Below are positions 19,181 through 30,841 of a DNA stretch of 64,000 bases, one piece after another. Within the stretch, counting starts at the first letter, position 1, and the number at the start of each line of letters is the position of its first letter. The stretch covers positions 1-64,000 of the forward strand of contig NZ_JATAAF010000011.1 in the NCBI RefSeq assembly GCF_030341905.1. Direction: 5' to 3'. A program made the position numbers and the translations under genes. Origin of the DNA: Porticoccus sp. W117. Lineage in GTDB: Bacteria; Pseudomonadota; Gammaproteobacteria; Pseudomonadales; Porticoccaceae. The notes beneath the pieces are model-generated. The model did no database searches, was not told the origin of the DNA, and saw only the letters and a program-made list of their open reading frames with translations.

Positions 19181-20329
19181 ATGGCCTGGAATGAACCCGG
19201 TGGCGGCCGTGACCGCGATCCTTGGGGTGGCAAAAACGGTGGCGATGGGCCGCCGGATCTGGACGAGGCGCTGCGAAAGCTGAAAGAGCGCTTTGGCGGG
19301 CTGTTTGGTGGCTCTGGCTCCGGTGGTGGCAAAGGCGTTAGCGGAGCCCTTGTGGGTGTAGTCATCGGAGTGGTTCTGGCAGTTTGGGCACTGATGGGCT
19401 TCTATCAAATAGACGCCAAAGAGCAGGCAGTGGTTTTGCGCCTGGGTAAGTTCCAGGAGGTCAAAGGCCCAGGTCTGCAGTGGAACCCGCCAATTATCGA
19501 TTCGGTAACCAAAGTGCTGGTGACCGAGGAGCGTGAGTATCGCTCCAAGGGTTTGATGCTGACGCAAGACGAGAGCATTGTCAGCGTGCCGCTCACCGTT
19601 CAATACAATATTAAGGAATCCAAAGATTTCGTGTTGAACGTGAAAGACCCGGAAGTCAGTTTGCGCCATGCCACCGAAAGTGCTATCCGCCATGTGGTGG
19701 GTAGTACCACCACCAGTGATGTGTTGTCGGAAGGTCGTTCAGCGATGGCGGATGAAACCCGCTCCCGACTTCAGAAGTACCTCGACACGTACCAAACCGG
19801 CATGTACATCACCCAGGTGAACATCCTGGAAGCAGAGCCACCTACCCAGGTAAAAGCGGCGTTTGATGATGTGATTTCCGCCAAGGAAAACAAGGATCAA
19901 TACAAAAATCAGGCAGAGGCTTACTCCAACGAAGTGATCCCCAAGGCCCGTGGTACCGCGCAACGCCTTATTCAGGAAGCGACAGCCTATCGTGACCGGG
20001 TGATTGCTGAGGCAGAAGGTCAGGCGCAACGTTTTGAAAAACTGTTGGTGGAGTACCAAAAAGCCCCGGAAGTAACTCGTCAACGTTTGTATATCGATAC
20101 GGTTCAAGAAGTGATGGGCAATTCCACCAAAGTCATGGTGGATGTTGAAGGTGGTAATAACATGCTTTATTTGCCGTTGGATCGCCTGGTAGACGCACAA
20201 CCAAAACCGAAGATAAATACCAGTGAAGGTAGCGTTCTCGATAATCCAGAAATTCTCAATCTGATCGATCAGGTTGTTCAGCAAAGGCTGCGTGAGCAGA
20301 GCAGCAGCAACCGTCGTGGAGGCCGCTAA
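19181..20329 (+). CDS. hflK: FtsH modulator HflK (SPFH family)
   Basis: The product is 382 residues from ATG 19181, preceded by GGAG. The N-terminus is Gly-rich and cytoplasmic (MAWNEPGGGRDRDPWGGKN). One membrane helix follows at about 60-80 (GALVGVVIGVVLAVWALMGF), then the SPFH/band-7 domain and a long helical region. HflK and HflC form a cage around the FtsH protease in the inner membrane and regulate its activity. The stop TAA overlaps the hflC start by one base, indicating coupled translation. Confidence 0.96.
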   Translation: MAWNEPGGGRDRDPWGGKNGGDGPPDLDEALRKLKERFGGLFGGSGSGGGKGVSGALVGVVIGVVLAVWALMGFYQIDAKEQAVVLRLGKFQEVKGPGLQWNPPIIDSVTKVLVTEEREYRSKGLMLTQDESIVSVPLTVQYNIKESKDFVLNVKDPEVSLRHATESAIRHVVGSTTTSDVLSEGRSAMADETRSRLQKYLDTYQTGMYITQVNILEAEPPTQVKAAFDDVISAKENKDQYKNQAEAYSNEVIPKARGTAQRLIQEATAYRDRVIAEAEGQAQRFEKLLVEYQKAPEVTRQRLYIDTVQEVMGNSTKVMVDVEGGNNMLYLPLDRLVDAQPKPKINTSEGSVLDNPEILNLIDQVVQQRLREQSSSNRRGGR

Positions 20330-21192
20330 TGAAAGTGTCACACATAATTGCCATTGTGGTGCTGGGCTTGATTGCCATTAACAGTGTTTACCGGGTACAG
20401 GAAACCGAAAAAGCGGTATTGCTGGAGTTTGGTAAAATTGAAGATGCCAATTTGCAGCCAGGCCTGCATTTTAAAATTCCCGTTGTTCAGGAAGTGAAAA
20501 TTTTTGACGCTCGGGTGTTGACCTTGGATGCTAAGCCGGAAAGCTACTACACCATCCAGAAAAAACGCCTGGACGTAGATTCTTTTGTGAAGTGGCGCAT
20601 CAATGATGTGGAGACTTATTACAAAGCCACTGGTGGTGTTGAGCAAACCGCCATGAACCGTCTGCAAGCTCGTGCCAACGATGGCTTGCGTAACGAATTT
20701 GGTAAGCGCACTCTGCACGAAGTGGTATCCGGTGAGCGTGACCAGTTGATGGAGTTGCTGACGGTGGAACTGAACCAGGCGGTTCAGCAGGACTTGGGTA
20801 TTGAGGTAGTGGATGTTCGTGTTAAGAAAATCGATTTCCCTCAAGAGGTTAGTGGTCCGGTTTATGACCGTATGCGTACTGACCGTGAAAAAGAAGCCCG
20901 TCAGTACCGCTCAGAAGGTAACGAGGAAGCGGTAAAAATTCGTGCCGACGCCGATCGTCAGAAAGTGGTAATTGAGGCGGAGGCCTACCGAGAGGCGGAG
21001 CAGTTGCGCGGTGATGGCGACGCCAAGGCTGCTGGTATCTATGCGGACGCTTACAACAAAGACCCAGAGTTCTACGCTTTTCTGCGCAGCCTGGAAGCCT
21101 ACAAGCAATCCTTCGCCAACAAAGGCGATATGATGCTAGTGGATCCGGACAGTGAATTCTTCCGTTACTTGAAGGATTCCAAAGGCAAGTAA
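20329..21192 (+). CDS. hflC: FtsH modulator HflC (SPFH family)
   Basis: The product is 287 residues. An N-terminal membrane anchor (about 5-20, IIAIVVLGLIAINSVY) leads into a periplasmic SPFH domain, with the charged helix EARQYRSEGNEEAVKIRADA and the end segment YAFLRSLEAYKQSF typical of HflC. It works with HflK as a hetero-oligomeric cage around FtsH. A strong terminator follows 18 bp after the stop, marking the end of this transcript. Confidence 0.96.
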   Translation: MKVSHIIAIVVLGLIAINSVYRVQETEKAVLLEFGKIEDANLQPGLHFKIPVVQEVKIFDARVLTLDAKPESYYTIQKKRLDVDSFVKWRINDVETYYKATGGVEQTAMNRLQARANDGLRNEFGKRTLHEVVSGERDQLMELLTVELNQAVQQDLGIEVVDVRVKKIDFPQEVSGPVYDRMRTDREKEARQYRSEGNEEAVKIRADADRQKVVIEAEAYREAEQLRGDGDAKAAGIYADAYNKDPEFYAFLRSLEAYKQSFANKGDMMLVDPDSEFFRYLKDSKGK

Positions 21193-21210
21193 TCCTGAAT
21201 ACGTTTGGGT

Positions 21211-21244
21211 GAAAAGAGGTGGTTTCGGCCACCTCTTTTCTTTT
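21211..21244 (+). terminator. Rho-independent terminator after hflC
   Basis: GAAAAGAGGTGG (21211-21222) pairs perfectly with CCACCTCTTTTC (21229-21240) across a TTTCGG loop, and TTTT follows. It closes the hfq-hflX-hflK-hflC transcript. Confidence 0.9.
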
Positions 21245-21278
21245 GGCCAGCAATCCAGCCTATGCTAGAATCGCGCAA

Positions 21279-21299
21279 CCGGGTAACCCCGGTTTTTTT
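21279..21299 (+). promoter_or_regulatory. Terminator-like hairpin in the leader of the DUF2065 gene
   Basis: AACCGGG and CCCGGTT form a 7-bp stem with a TAAC loop, followed by a run of seven T. TATGCT at 21261-21266 just upstream could be a -10 box. The hairpin would then lie at the very start of the DUF2065-purA transcript, like an attenuator. Alternatively it is a second terminator for hflC. Confidence 0.4.
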
Positions 21300-21346
21300 G
21301 TGGGTAAAGTAAGCCGGGACGGTGATCAAAGGGGCAATGCGGTTTA

Positions 21347-22889
<1,543 letters not shown>

Positions 22890-22906
22890 ATCCAACACTC
22901 TTCTGA

Positions 22907-22967
22907 CAAATAATCACCCACAAAAAAACCTGCTTTATCAGCAGGTTTTTTTGTGGGTGATTATTTG
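22907..22967. terminator. Bidirectional terminator between purA and cysN
   Basis: The arms CAAATAATCACCCACAAAAA and eight more bases (22907-22934) are a perfect 28-bp inverted repeat with 22940-22967, closing a TTATC loop. The inner part is CCTGCT/AGCAGG flanked by A7/T7, so it works as a terminator in both directions for the converging purA and cysN genes. Confidence 0.93.
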
Positions 22968-22973
22968 TGCTAA

Positions 22974-24644
22974 TTAACGTGAGTTTTCACCACATTGCTG
23001 AACCACGGATTCAATGATTGCGCTGTCCAGCTTGTCGCAGGGCAATTCAATCAGCGGCGCCTGTTCCAGCGCAGTTTTAATCACCCCAAGATCGCGGTTG
23101 TCACTCACCACCACAACGATCAAACCCGCTTCCAGCAGTGGCTTCAGAGCAACCGGCGAATCGTTGTTCAGATCCAACAGGAAGGTGTGAAATCCCTGGC
23201 GGTGCAGTGCCAACTCCACGCGGTGAGCGCCGGACAGGCAGTTGCTCCATATGCAGCGGCTGCTGTGAGGCTTGATGGCGGAGCGCATCTGCTGGGTTAC
23301 CGCGCTGGCGAACTGATCCACATTGTCACTGGCGGTGTTATTGACTATTTGGGAAATCATGCCGGCACCAACCGTGGCATTGGTCAGGCGATCGATAATC
23401 ACAAAACTGCCGGTAGTTCGGTTGCTGCCGTAGGTGTCGTGAATTACCGCTTCTGTAAGGCTGACGTGGGCTTCGCCAATGCCATTGAGAGGCAACTGCT
23501 CGGCATCTTGCTGCTGCAGGCTGTTGATATCCAGCTGCCAGTCCAGTGACGAAATAGTACCGCTGGTGTAACGGGTGCCAATTTTGAAATCGTAGCGCTT
23601 GCCGGGCGTCAGGGCGTCTTCATTCATCCACACAATGTGGGCTTTGAATTCGTCGCTCACCGCTCCGTGGTGTTCCGGGTCTACAAGCTGGTCACCGCGA
23701 GAAATATCAATTTCGTCATTCAGGGTTACCGTGATGGCCTGACCGGGAATAGCACTGGTTACCGGGCGGTCGCCCACCAGAATTTCCTTCACGGTGCTGG
23801 TTTGCCCGGAGGGCAGTGCAGTCACCAGCTGACCGGTGTGCAACTCGCCGGAGGCCAGAGTGCCGCAGTAACCACGAAAGTTCAGGTGAGGGCGGTTGAC
23901 GTATTGCACAGGCATGCGCATTGCCTGCTGTTCCGGTGTGGTGCTGACATCGATGTGATTCAGCAGCTCCATCAGGGTTGGCCCTTGATACCAGGGCATA
24001 TTGATACTGCCCTGAACCACGTTGTCGCCGGCCAGTGCAGAAAGGGGGACAAAATGGCTTTCCACATCGGGGAAGCGCTGCGCCAATGCCAGGAAATCAC
24101 TTTGAATCTGTTGGAAAGTCGCCTCGCTGTATTCCACCAAATCCATTTTGTTGATTGCCACCACAAAGTGGCGAATACCCAGCAGTGAACAGATGTAACT
24201 GTGGCGCCGGGTTTGTGCCTGCACACCGTAGCGAGCGTCAATCAGCAGAACCGCCAAGTCCGCCGATGATGCACCGGTGGCCATATTGCGGGTGTACTGC
24301 TCGTGCCCAGGAGTGTCAGCGATAATAAATTTGCGTTGATCGGAGGAAAAATAACGGTACGCCACATCGATGGTAATACCTTGCTCGCGCTCCGATTGCA
24401 GGCCATCTACCAGCAGTGCCAGGTCGGCACTGTCACCGGTAGTGCCAACAATTTTGCTGTCTTTGGCGACGGCGGCCAGCTGATCCTGATAAACCGTTTT
24501 CGAGTCGTGCAGCATGCGTCCAATCAGAGTGGACTTGCCGTCGTCGACGCTGCCGCAAGTAATAAAACGCAGCAAATCTTTTTGCTCGTGTTGTTGCAAG
24601 TACGCTTCAACGTTGGTTTCAATCAGGGCGGTATGAGCGTTCAT
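22974..24644 (-). CDS. cysN: Sulfate adenylyltransferase GTPase subunit with degenerate APS-kinase-like tail
   Basis: The product is 556 residues, about 80 longer than a plain CysN. The first about 455 residues are the CysN GTPase ([29 protein letters not shown]) that drives ATP sulfurylase CysD. The last 99 residues (22974-23273) read [15 protein letters not shown], then [13 protein letters not shown]. This resembles the opening of APS kinase (CysC), but the Walker A GLSGAGKS is shortened to CLSGAH, and the later kinase motifs are missing. So a CysNC fusion has probably lost its kinase function. I chose ATG 24644; ATG 24656 is possible. It lies downstream of cysD. Confidence 0.93.
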   Translation of the reverse strand: MNAHTALIETNVEAYLQQHEQKDLLRFITCGSVDDGKSTLIGRMLHDSKTVYQDQLAAVAKDSKIVGTTGDSADLALLVDGLQSEREQGITIDVAYRYFSSDQRKFIIADTPGHEQYTRNMATGASSADLAVLLIDARYGVQAQTRRHSYICSLLGIRHFVVAINKMDLVEYSEATFQQIQSDFLALAQRFPDVESHFVPLSALAGDNVVQGSINMPWYQGPTLMELLNHIDVSTTPEQQAMRMPVQYVNRPHLNFRGYCGTLASGELHTGQLVTALPSGQTSTVKEILVGDRPVTSAIPGQAITVTLNDEIDISRGDQLVDPEHHGAVSDEFKAHIVWMNEDALTPGKRYDFKIGTRYTSGTISSLDWQLDINSLQQQDAEQLPLNGIGEAHVSLTEAVIHDTYGSNRTTGSFVIIDRLTNATVGAGMISQIVNNTASDNVDQFASAVTQQMRSAIKPHSSRCIWSNCLSGAHRVELALHRQGFHTFLLDLNNDSPVALKPLLEAGLIVVVVSDNRDLGVIKTALEQAPLIELPCDKLDSAIIESVVQQCGENSR

Positions 24645-24736
24645 TGGTATGACCATTTAGTTGATGTGCGGATATTTTTATGGGCGCTTTTTATAAAAAC
24701 CGTTTCGTAAAAAAATTGATCTGTCAGAACGATTTG

Positions 24737-25675
24737 TCAGAAATAGCCTTCGCGTTTTTTCTTTTCCATGGACGCGCTCTGATCGTGATCGATCGCTCGC
24801 CCGGAACGTTCCGATGTTCTCGCCACCAGCAGTTCCTGGATAATTTCCGGCAAGGTGGTGGCCTGTGAACTGACGGCACTGGTGAGCGGGTAGCAGCCCA
24901 GAGTTCTAAAGCGCACCCACTCCTCGCGAAGCTGTTCGTTGGGTCGTGGTTCCAGGCGTTCGTCATCCACCATAATCAGAGAATCGTCCCGCTCTATAAC
25001 CGGCCTTGGCGCCGCGTAGTACAGCGGTACAATTTCTATATTTTCCTTGTAGATGTATTGCCAGATATCCAGTTCTGTCCAGTTGGACAGCGGAAAAACC
25101 CGGATCGATTCACCCTGGTTGCGACGGCCGTTGTACAGCTTCCACAATTCCGGGCGCTGGTTTTTTGGGTCCCAGCGATGGTGCTTGTCGCGGAACGAAT
25201 AAACTCTTTCCTTGGCACGGGATTTTTCTTCATCGCGCCGCGCGCCGCCAAAAGCAGCATCAAACTGATACTTGTCCAGCGCCTGCTTAAGCGCATCGGT
25301 TTTCATAATGTCGGTGTATTTGCTGCCGTGCTCAAACGGGTTAATGCCGGCGGCCAGGCCTTCCTGATTAGTATGCACCAGCAGTTCCATGCCCGCTTCT
25401 TTGGCGGCGCGGTCACGGAATTCAATCATCTCCCGAAACTTCCAGGTGGTGTCAATGTGCAGCAGGGGAAACGGCGGCTTTCCTGGAAAGAAGGCTTTTT
25501 TCGCCAGGTGCAACATAACCGCAGAGTCTTTACCAATGGAGTACAGCATCACCGGGTTTTCAAACTCGGCGACCACTTCACGAATAATGTGTATGGATTC
25601 CGCCTCCAGCTGTTGCAGGTGAGTGAGCTTCTGCTGACTGAGTGATACAGCGGAGTTGGCGTTGTACGACGTCAT
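24737..25675 (-). CDS. cysD: Sulfate adenylyltransferase subunit 2
   Basis: The product is 312 residues. CysD is the N-type ATP pyrophosphatase that makes APS from sulfate and ATP, helped by CysN. The PP-loop [10 protein letters not shown] appears near residue 46. [19 protein letters not shown] and [15 protein letters not shown] are strongly conserved family segments. It is followed by cysN after 92 bp, normal for an operon. The long upstream region toward cysE probably holds CysB-controlled promoters. Confidence 0.96.
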   Translation of the reverse strand: MTSYNANSAVSLSQQKLTHLQQLEAESIHIIREVVAEFENPVMLYSIGKDSAVMLHLAKKAFFPGKPPFPLLHIDTTWKFREMIEFRDRAAKEAGMELLVHTNQEGLAAGINPFEHGSKYTDIMKTDALKQALDKYQFDAAFGGARRDEEKSRAKERVYSFRDKHHRWDPKNQRPELWKLYNGRRNQGESIRVFPLSNWTELDIWQYIYKENIEIVPLYYAAPRPVIERDDSLIMVDDERLEPRPNEQLREEWVRFRTLGCYPLTSAVSSQATTLPEIIQELLVARTSERSGRAIDHDQSASMEKKKREGYF

Positions 25676-25873
25676 GTTGAATCCTGAAAAACTGTGTCTA
25701 AAATTTTTGATCTGTTATTGACCTAAAATCAGGGCTTGCCCAAATAGTGCTCGATACTGAATTAAAGTTATTCAGCTATCAGCAGGGTGGCATTTATATC
25801 AATACTTGAAAAATTCTGGGAATGACTTGCAGTTCTAAAGTTAGATCAAAAGGCTATGCAACTATTAACCAGT

Positions 25874-25905
25874 CAATCGAATAGTTCTCCTGAACTATTC
25901 GATTG
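25874..25905. repeat. Perfect 14-bp hairpin
   Basis: CAATCGAATAGTTC (25874-25887) and GAACTATTCGATTG (25892-25905) are exact complements around TCCT. No T run follows on either strand, so it is not a typical terminator. Confidence 0.8.
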
Positions 25906-25992
25906 GCGCCCAGCTACTGTGTCTATTTAAGGGGAAAAGTGGCGATGCTGCGCACTTACATAGATAAGAAAGTCTTGATTTTACTGGGCTCG

Positions 25993-26067
25993 CGCCGTCT
26001 TTGACGGCGGCGGCACATCCCTGTGCCGCATTATTAACCGGAACATAATGTTTGCCGGGTTAATAAT
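25993..26067. repeat. Three adjoining hairpins, possible degenerate variable-stem element
   Basis: In order: CGCCGTC-TTT-GACGGCG (25993-26009), GCGGCACA-TCCC-TGTGCCGC (26010-26029), and ATTATTAACCGG (26030-26041) pairing with CCGGGTTAATAAT (26055-26067). The middle hairpin, with its ATCCC loop, resembles the second hairpin of the L1-L4 cores, but the enclosing long stem is missing. Confidence 0.6.
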
Positions 26068-26207
26068 GATCAGGGCCTTTTGATGCTATATTTTCAGTTG
26101 TTGCTTTGATGGGTAAATAGTGAAAGGTTCTTGGGTTATAACCGAAAATCATTCTTTTTTTTCTGACGCCGTTGGTATAAAAGCGCGCTCATTATGAGGT
26201 TGAAAGT

Positions 26208-26987
26208 ATGTTTAAGCATATTCGTGACGATATAAATAGTGTGTTTGCGCGTGATCCGGCGGCGCGCAATGCCGCTGAGATTCTTCTTCTGTATCCCGGT
26301 TTGCACGCAATATGGTGGCACCGGGTGAGTCACTGGCTGTGGAATAAAAAGGTTCGCTGGCCGGCGCGCATACTTTCCAATATTGTGCGTTTGCTGACCG
26401 GTGTGGAAATTCACCCGGGTGCTACGGTGGGGCGTCGCTGCTTTATTGACCATGCCAGCGGTGTGGTTATTGGCGAAACCGCAGAGTTGGGAGACGACTG
26501 CACCCTGTACCACGGTGTGACCCTTGGGGGCACCAGTTGGGGTAGCGGCAAACGTCACCCTACGCTGGGTAATAATGTGGTTGTTGGTGCTGGTGCCAAA
26601 ATACTGGGCCCGATTACGATTGCCGATGGCGCCCGTGTTGGCTCAAACTCCGTGGTGGTTAAAGAAGTGGCGGAAGGTACCACGGTAGTTGGTATTCCCG
26701 CTCACGTGGTGAAGGAAAAGAAACCTGAAAAAGCAGACCCGAAATCACGTGTGGAGCAACTGATTGGTTTTCGCGCGTACGGCGAGATTGACGATACTCA
26801 CGGTGACCCTGTAGCCCAGGTGGTAAGCAATATTTTGCGTCATTCCCGCGCCCTGGAGCTGCAAGTTCGCTGTCTGCAACAAGCCTTGGACGGTGCCGGT
26901 ATTGATTCCACACGTACCGCTATTCCCGGTATTGATGCGGCGGATTTTTTGCGCGAGGAAGAATCATCCCCTGGGTATGTCATTTAG
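26208..26987 (+). CDS. cysE: Serine O-acetyltransferase
   Basis: The product is 259 residues. CysE makes O-acetylserine, the carbon acceptor for sulfide and the natural inducer (via N-acetylserine) of CysB. An N-terminal helical part with [19 protein letters not shown] precedes a left-handed beta helix of hexapeptide repeats ([29 protein letters not shown]). The short N-terminus and long C-terminal tail resemble the EpsC/plant-like branch rather than E. coli CysE. It lies divergent from cysD and upstream of cysJ inside the sulfur cluster, which supports the substrate. Confidence 0.92.
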   Translation: MFKHIRDDINSVFARDPAARNAAEILLLYPGLHAIWWHRVSHWLWNKKVRWPARILSNIVRLLTGVEIHPGATVGRRCFIDHASGVVIGETAELGDDCTLYHGVTLGGTSWGSGKRHPTLGNNVVVGAGAKILGPITIADGARVGSNSVVVKEVAEGTTVVGIPAHVVKEKKPEKADPKSRVEQLIGFRAYGEIDDTHGDPVAQVVSNILRHSRALELQVRCLQQALDGAGIDSTRTAIPGIDAADFLREEESSPGYVI

Positions 26988-26998
26988 ACAGCCCTTTG

Positions 26999-27034
26999 TC
27001 ATCACGAGCCGCGCAGTGGAGCGGCTCGCGATGA
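26999..27034. terminator. Palindrome family B copy 1, after cysE
   Basis: TCATCACGAGCCGC pairs with GCGGCTCGCGATGA with one mismatch around GCAGTGGA. It belongs to the GTCATTGCGAG-type palindromes and lies just past the cysE stop, where it may weaken transcription into cysJ. Confidence 0.65.
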
Positions 27035-27156
27035 TAAGGTTCCGCACTCCCATATAACACCTCGTTATTTCCCTATCGCTTTTATTTCGTTCTGTTGTGT
27101 CAGAGGCCTGTCTAAGGTTACGCCTCTAATATTTATAGTGGCCACAGGTTTTGGTT

Positions 27157-28965
27157 ATGTCTTCACAAATTTTGCAACAACTGTCGGGACCGTTGAGCAA
27201 CGACCAGGTTGAAATTATTCGCACTGCCGTCGGCGATTTATCCGTTGAGCAAACCCAGTGGTTGAGCGGTTATTTGGCCGGTTTGGCTGCCGCTCGCCAA
27301 GGCGAAGCGGGAACCCAGGGCGCGGCATTCGGCGCCCGTGAAGAGGTTGCTGAACAGCCACAGATAACGGTTCTTTTTGGTTCCCAAACTGGCAATGCCA
27401 GTGGTGTTGCCAGCGCTTTGTATGGGCAGTTGGAGGCAGATGGCTTTCAGGTAAAACTGGAAGATATGGCCGACTACAACCCCCGCAACCTTAAAAAAGA
27501 ACAGTACATTGCTCTGGTAGTCAGTACTCAGGGTGAAGGTGATCCGCCGGACGATGCGCTGGCATTTCATGAATTTTTGTTTTCCCGCAAAGCGCCAAAA
27601 CTGGAAAACCTTAAATTCAGCGTGATGGGTTTGGGGGATTCCAGCTATGAGCAGTTTTGCCAGACTGCGAAAGAATTTGATGAGCGTTTGGCAGAGCTCG
27701 GTGGTGAGCGCACACACAGCCGCATCGACGCCGACGTGGATTACAGTGGCGAACAAAAACAGTGGATTGAACAGTGGCAGTCGGTGGCCGAACAACTGCA
27801 AAAAACCGTTGCTCGCCCGAAATTGAGTGTGGTTGGTGGCGCCGATGTGGCACAGCCACAGTGGAGCAAATTCCAGCCTTTTACCGCCGAAGTGATCAAC
27901 AGCATTTGCATTACGGGTCGCGGTTCCGGAAAAAACATTCAGCACGTAGAAATTTCCCTGGAGGAGTCCGGTCTGCACTATCAGCCGGGTGACGCACTGG
28001 GTGTGTGGCCGCAAAACAACACTGATCTGGTGGATGAAGTATTGCAATTGACGGCGCTGGACGGTGACGCCAACGTTCAGGTAGACGATGCTGAAACCAC
28101 TCTGCGCGATGCCCTGACCAATCAGCGTGAACTGACCCAGGTGTCGAAAAAGTTTCTCGAGCAGTTAGCTACGGACAATGAACAGTTGCAGCAGTTGCTG
28201 GAAGGCGACCGCAAGGATCTGATCGCGTTTATGCAAAATACCCAAGTGGTGGAATTACTGGCTCTGGTTTCCCGTGATTGGCAGCCACAGCAGCTGGTGG
28301 ATCAACTGCCAGGCATTACGCCGCGCCTGTATTCCATTGCCTCCAGTACTGATGCAGTCGACGAAGAAGTACACCTGACGGTGGGTCTGGTTGCCGATGA
28401 GCGCGATGGCCAGGTTCGTTTTGGTGCCGCGTCTCGCTTCCTGGCGGATATCAGTGAAGGGGATTCTGTGCGGGTTTTTGTGGAGCACAACCGTCACTTT
28501 AAACTGCCAGAAAACGGTGATACTCCGATTATTATGGTGGGCCCTGGCACCGGTGTGGCACCGTTCCGTAGTTTTATGCAGCAGCGCGATGCCAACGGCG
28601 ACAGCGGCGATAACTGGCTGCTGTTTGGCAACCCCCACTTCCATACTGATTTCCTTTACCAGACCGATTGGCAGGGTTGGCATAAATCCGGCTTGCTGAC
28701 ACGCATAGACCTGGCCTTTTCCCGGGATCAGAAAGACAAAATTTATGTGCAGGATCGCATGGCAGAAAACGCAGCGGATTTGTATCAGTGGTTGCAAAAC
28801 GGTGCACACTTTTACGTGTGTGGTGACCAGAAAAATATGGCCAAGGCGGTGGATGAAACACTGCACCAAATTGTCGCTGAACAAAGTGGCCAAGGCGACG
28901 ACTACGCCGCTGATTATTTGAAACAGCTGAAGCGCGATGGTCGTTACCAACGGGATGTGTATTAA
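27157..28965 (+). CDS. cysJ: Sulfite reductase flavoprotein alpha subunit
   Basis: The product is 602 residues from ATG 27157, with AGG eight bases before it. CysJ passes electrons from NADPH through FAD and FMN to CysI. An N-terminal flavodoxin domain (about 65-205, VLFGSQTGNA and STQGEGDPPDD) is followed by a FAD-binding domain (RLYSIASS) and an NADPH-binding domain (GPGTGVAPFRSF, CGDQKNMAKAV, ending KRDGRYQRDVY). cysI follows after 81 bp on the same strand. Confidence 0.96.
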   Translation: MSSQILQQLSGPLSNDQVEIIRTAVGDLSVEQTQWLSGYLAGLAAARQGEAGTQGAAFGAREEVAEQPQITVLFGSQTGNASGVASALYGQLEADGFQVKLEDMADYNPRNLKKEQYIALVVSTQGEGDPPDDALAFHEFLFSRKAPKLENLKFSVMGLGDSSYEQFCQTAKEFDERLAELGGERTHSRIDADVDYSGEQKQWIEQWQSVAEQLQKTVARPKLSVVGGADVAQPQWSKFQPFTAEVINSICITGRGSGKNIQHVEISLEESGLHYQPGDALGVWPQNNTDLVDEVLQLTALDGDANVQVDDAETTLRDALTNQRELTQVSKKFLEQLATDNEQLQQLLEGDRKDLIAFMQNTQVVELLALVSRDWQPQQLVDQLPGITPRLYSIASSTDAVDEEVHLTVGLVADERDGQVRFGAASRFLADISEGDSVRVFVEHNRHFKLPENGDTPIIMVGPGTGVAPFRSFMQQRDANGDSGDNWLLFGNPHFHTDFLYQTDWQGWHKSGLLTRIDLAFSRDQKDKIYVQDRMAENAADLYQWLQNGAHFYVCGDQKNMAKAVDETLHQIVAEQSGQGDDYAADYLKQLKRDGRYQRDVY

Positions 28966-29046
28966 TTCCTTCAGCAATGAAGGTGGCAAGCAAACGCACT
29001 GTATAGCTATGAGTATAGTAGCTAGCTAGATTTGAGAAGTTGAAGT

Positions 29047-30768
29047 ATGAGTGAAAAAGTTGAATTGGCTCCGACGGAAGGGCTGAAAGAAAGAAGCCGC
29101 CACCTGCGCGGTACGTTGGTGGAAAGCCTGGGTGATGCCATTACCGGCGCCATTCGCGAAGAAGACCTGCATATCCTCAAGCATCACGGTACCTACCAGC
29201 AAGACGACCGGGATATGCGCAATGAGCGCCGCAAGCAGTTTTTGGAGCCGGCCTACAGCTTTATGATTCGCGCCCGTATGCCAGGTGGTGTCTGTACTCC
29301 CCAGCAGTGGCTGGCCATGGATGATATTGCTCAGGAGTTTGGCAACAACACTTTGCGCCTGACCACTCGCCAGACGTTCCAGTTTCACGGTGTGATCAAG
29401 GATCACCTGCGGCCCACATTCCAGCACATGCACTCCGTTCTGGTGGACGCCATTGCCGCTTGCGGTGACGTCAACCGCAATGTGATGTGTAACCCCAACC
29501 CGGTGGAAAGCCAGGTTCACGAAGAGGTGTACCAGTGGGCGGTGAAAATTTCCGAACACCTGTTGCCCAACACCAACGCTTACGCGGAAGTATGGCTGGA
29601 CGGTGAAAAGGTAGATGTGGAAACCGAGAAAGAGCCCATCTACGGTGACACTTACTTGCCGCGCAAATACAAAACGGTAGTGGCGGTTCCCCCGTACAAC
29701 GATGTGGATATCTACGCCCACGATATGGGTTTTATTGCCATTATCGAAGACGGCGAATTGAAAGGCTTTAACGTCACTGTTGGTGGTGGCCTTGGCATGA
29801 GCCACGGTGACCCGGAGACCTTTGCTCGCCTGGCGGACCTGATCGGTTTCTGTACCCCGGATCAGGTGCTGGAAGTGTCGGAAAAAATTCTCACCATCCA
29901 GCGAGATTACGGCGACCGTGTAAATCGCCGCCTGGCACGCTTTAAATACACTATCGCCAAGCACGGCATTGAGTGGTTTAAAAAGGAACTCAACGACCGT
30001 TTGGGTTACGACCTGCAGGCAGCGCGGCCGTTTGAATTTATCAGCAACAGCGACCGCTACGGCTGGGTGGAAGGTTACGATGGCCGCTGGCACGTCAACC
30101 TGTTTATTGAGAATGGCCGCATTAAGGATGGCGATGGTTTGCAGCTGATGACCGGCTTGCGAGAAGTTGCGAAGGTGCACAAAGGCGATTTACGCATTAC
30201 CCCCAACCAGAACATCATTATCGCCAATATCGCCCCCCAAGATCGGCCGCAGATTGAAGCGCTGATGGAACAGTACGGTCTTCTCGATGGTACAACCACT
30301 TCAGCTGTGCGCCGCAACAGCATGGCCTGTGTGGCATTTCCTACCTGTTCCCTGGCAATGGCGGAAAGCGAACGCTACCTGCCCAGCCTGGTGAGTAAAG
30401 TAGAGCAGCAATTGGTTGAGCACGGTTTGCAGGACGAAGAAATCACCGTGCGCATGCAGGGTTGCCCCAACGGTTGTGGCCGGGCTGTGTTGGCGCAAAT
30501 TGGCTTTATTGGCAAAGGCCCTGGCAAGTACAACATGTATTTGGGTGCCGGTCGCTGGGGACAACGCTTCAGCGCCCTGTACCTGGAAAACATCGACGAA
30601 GCGGAGATTCTCGCTGAGCTGGATGGGCTGTTTGGCCGCTTTGCTGCAGAGCGCCAGCCAGCTGAACCATTTGGTGATTTTGTGATTCGCGCTGGCATTG
30701 TGGCAGAAAACAGTGAGCCAGCGGCTTTCCACAATGAAATGAAACGCGTTGATGTCGTGGAAGTTTGA
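29047..30768 (+). CDS. cysI: Sulfite reductase hemoprotein beta subunit
   Basis: The product is 573 residues. CysI reduces sulfite to sulfide by six electrons at a siroheme-4Fe-4S centre. The cluster cysteines appear as CVAFPTC and GCPNGCG in the last third. The substrate Arg/Lys segments lie in [13 protein letters not shown] and [11 protein letters not shown]. It follows cysJ closely and its siroheme comes from cysG, encoded 1.3 kb downstream. A palindrome of family B lies between its stop and the converging cysB. Confidence 0.97.
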   Translation: MSEKVELAPTEGLKERSRHLRGTLVESLGDAITGAIREEDLHILKHHGTYQQDDRDMRNERRKQFLEPAYSFMIRARMPGGVCTPQQWLAMDDIAQEFGNNTLRLTTRQTFQFHGVIKDHLRPTFQHMHSVLVDAIAACGDVNRNVMCNPNPVESQVHEEVYQWAVKISEHLLPNTNAYAEVWLDGEKVDVETEKEPIYGDTYLPRKYKTVVAVPPYNDVDIYAHDMGFIAIIEDGELKGFNVTVGGGLGMSHGDPETFARLADLIGFCTPDQVLEVSEKILTIQRDYGDRVNRRLARFKYTIAKHGIEWFKKELNDRLGYDLQAARPFEFISNSDRYGWVEGYDGRWHVNLFIENGRIKDGDGLQLMTGLREVAKVHKGDLRITPNQNIIIANIAPQDRPQIEALMEQYGLLDGTTTSAVRRNSMACVAFPTCSLAMAESERYLPSLVSKVEQQLVEHGLQDEEITVRMQGCPNGCGRAVLAQIGFIGKGPGKYNMYLGAGRWGQRFSALYLENIDEAEILAELDGLFGRFAAERQPAEPFGDFVIRAGIVAENSEPAAFHNEMKRVDVVEV

Positions 30769-30772
30769 TCAT

Positions 30773-30820
30773 GTCATTGCGAGCCGCCTTTCCTGCTAAG
30801 GACAATGGCGGCTCGCAATG
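30773..30820. terminator. Palindrome family B copy 2, between cysI and cysB
   Basis: CATTGCGAGCCGCC (30775-30788) and GGCGGCTCGCAATG (30807-30820) are perfect 14-bp complements. The element sits exactly between converging genes, consistent with a transcription stop or an mRNA 3' stabiliser. Confidence 0.75.
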
Positions 30821-30841
30821 GTTACAAGGATATAGACTCTC

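Larger units (their letters stand above)
25676..26207. other. Divergent intergenic region cysD / cysE (532 bp, no gene seen)
   Basis: This stretch contains no convincing reading frame. It is AT-rich near both gene starts, as expected for CysB-regulated divergent promoters. It also holds a perfect 14-bp hairpin at 25874-25905 and three abutting hairpins at 25993-26067. I could not place -35/-10 boxes reliably. Confidence 0.6.

Noticed and set aside
22974-24644. Calling this gene a bifunctional CysNC
   Set aside because: The kinase P-loop is broken and the domain is about half the normal length, so APS kinase activity is not supported.
29026-30180. 384-codon minus-strand open frame opposite cysI
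   Set aside because: It is a GC-codon shadow of cysI with no known family pattern; cysI carries all expected motifs.
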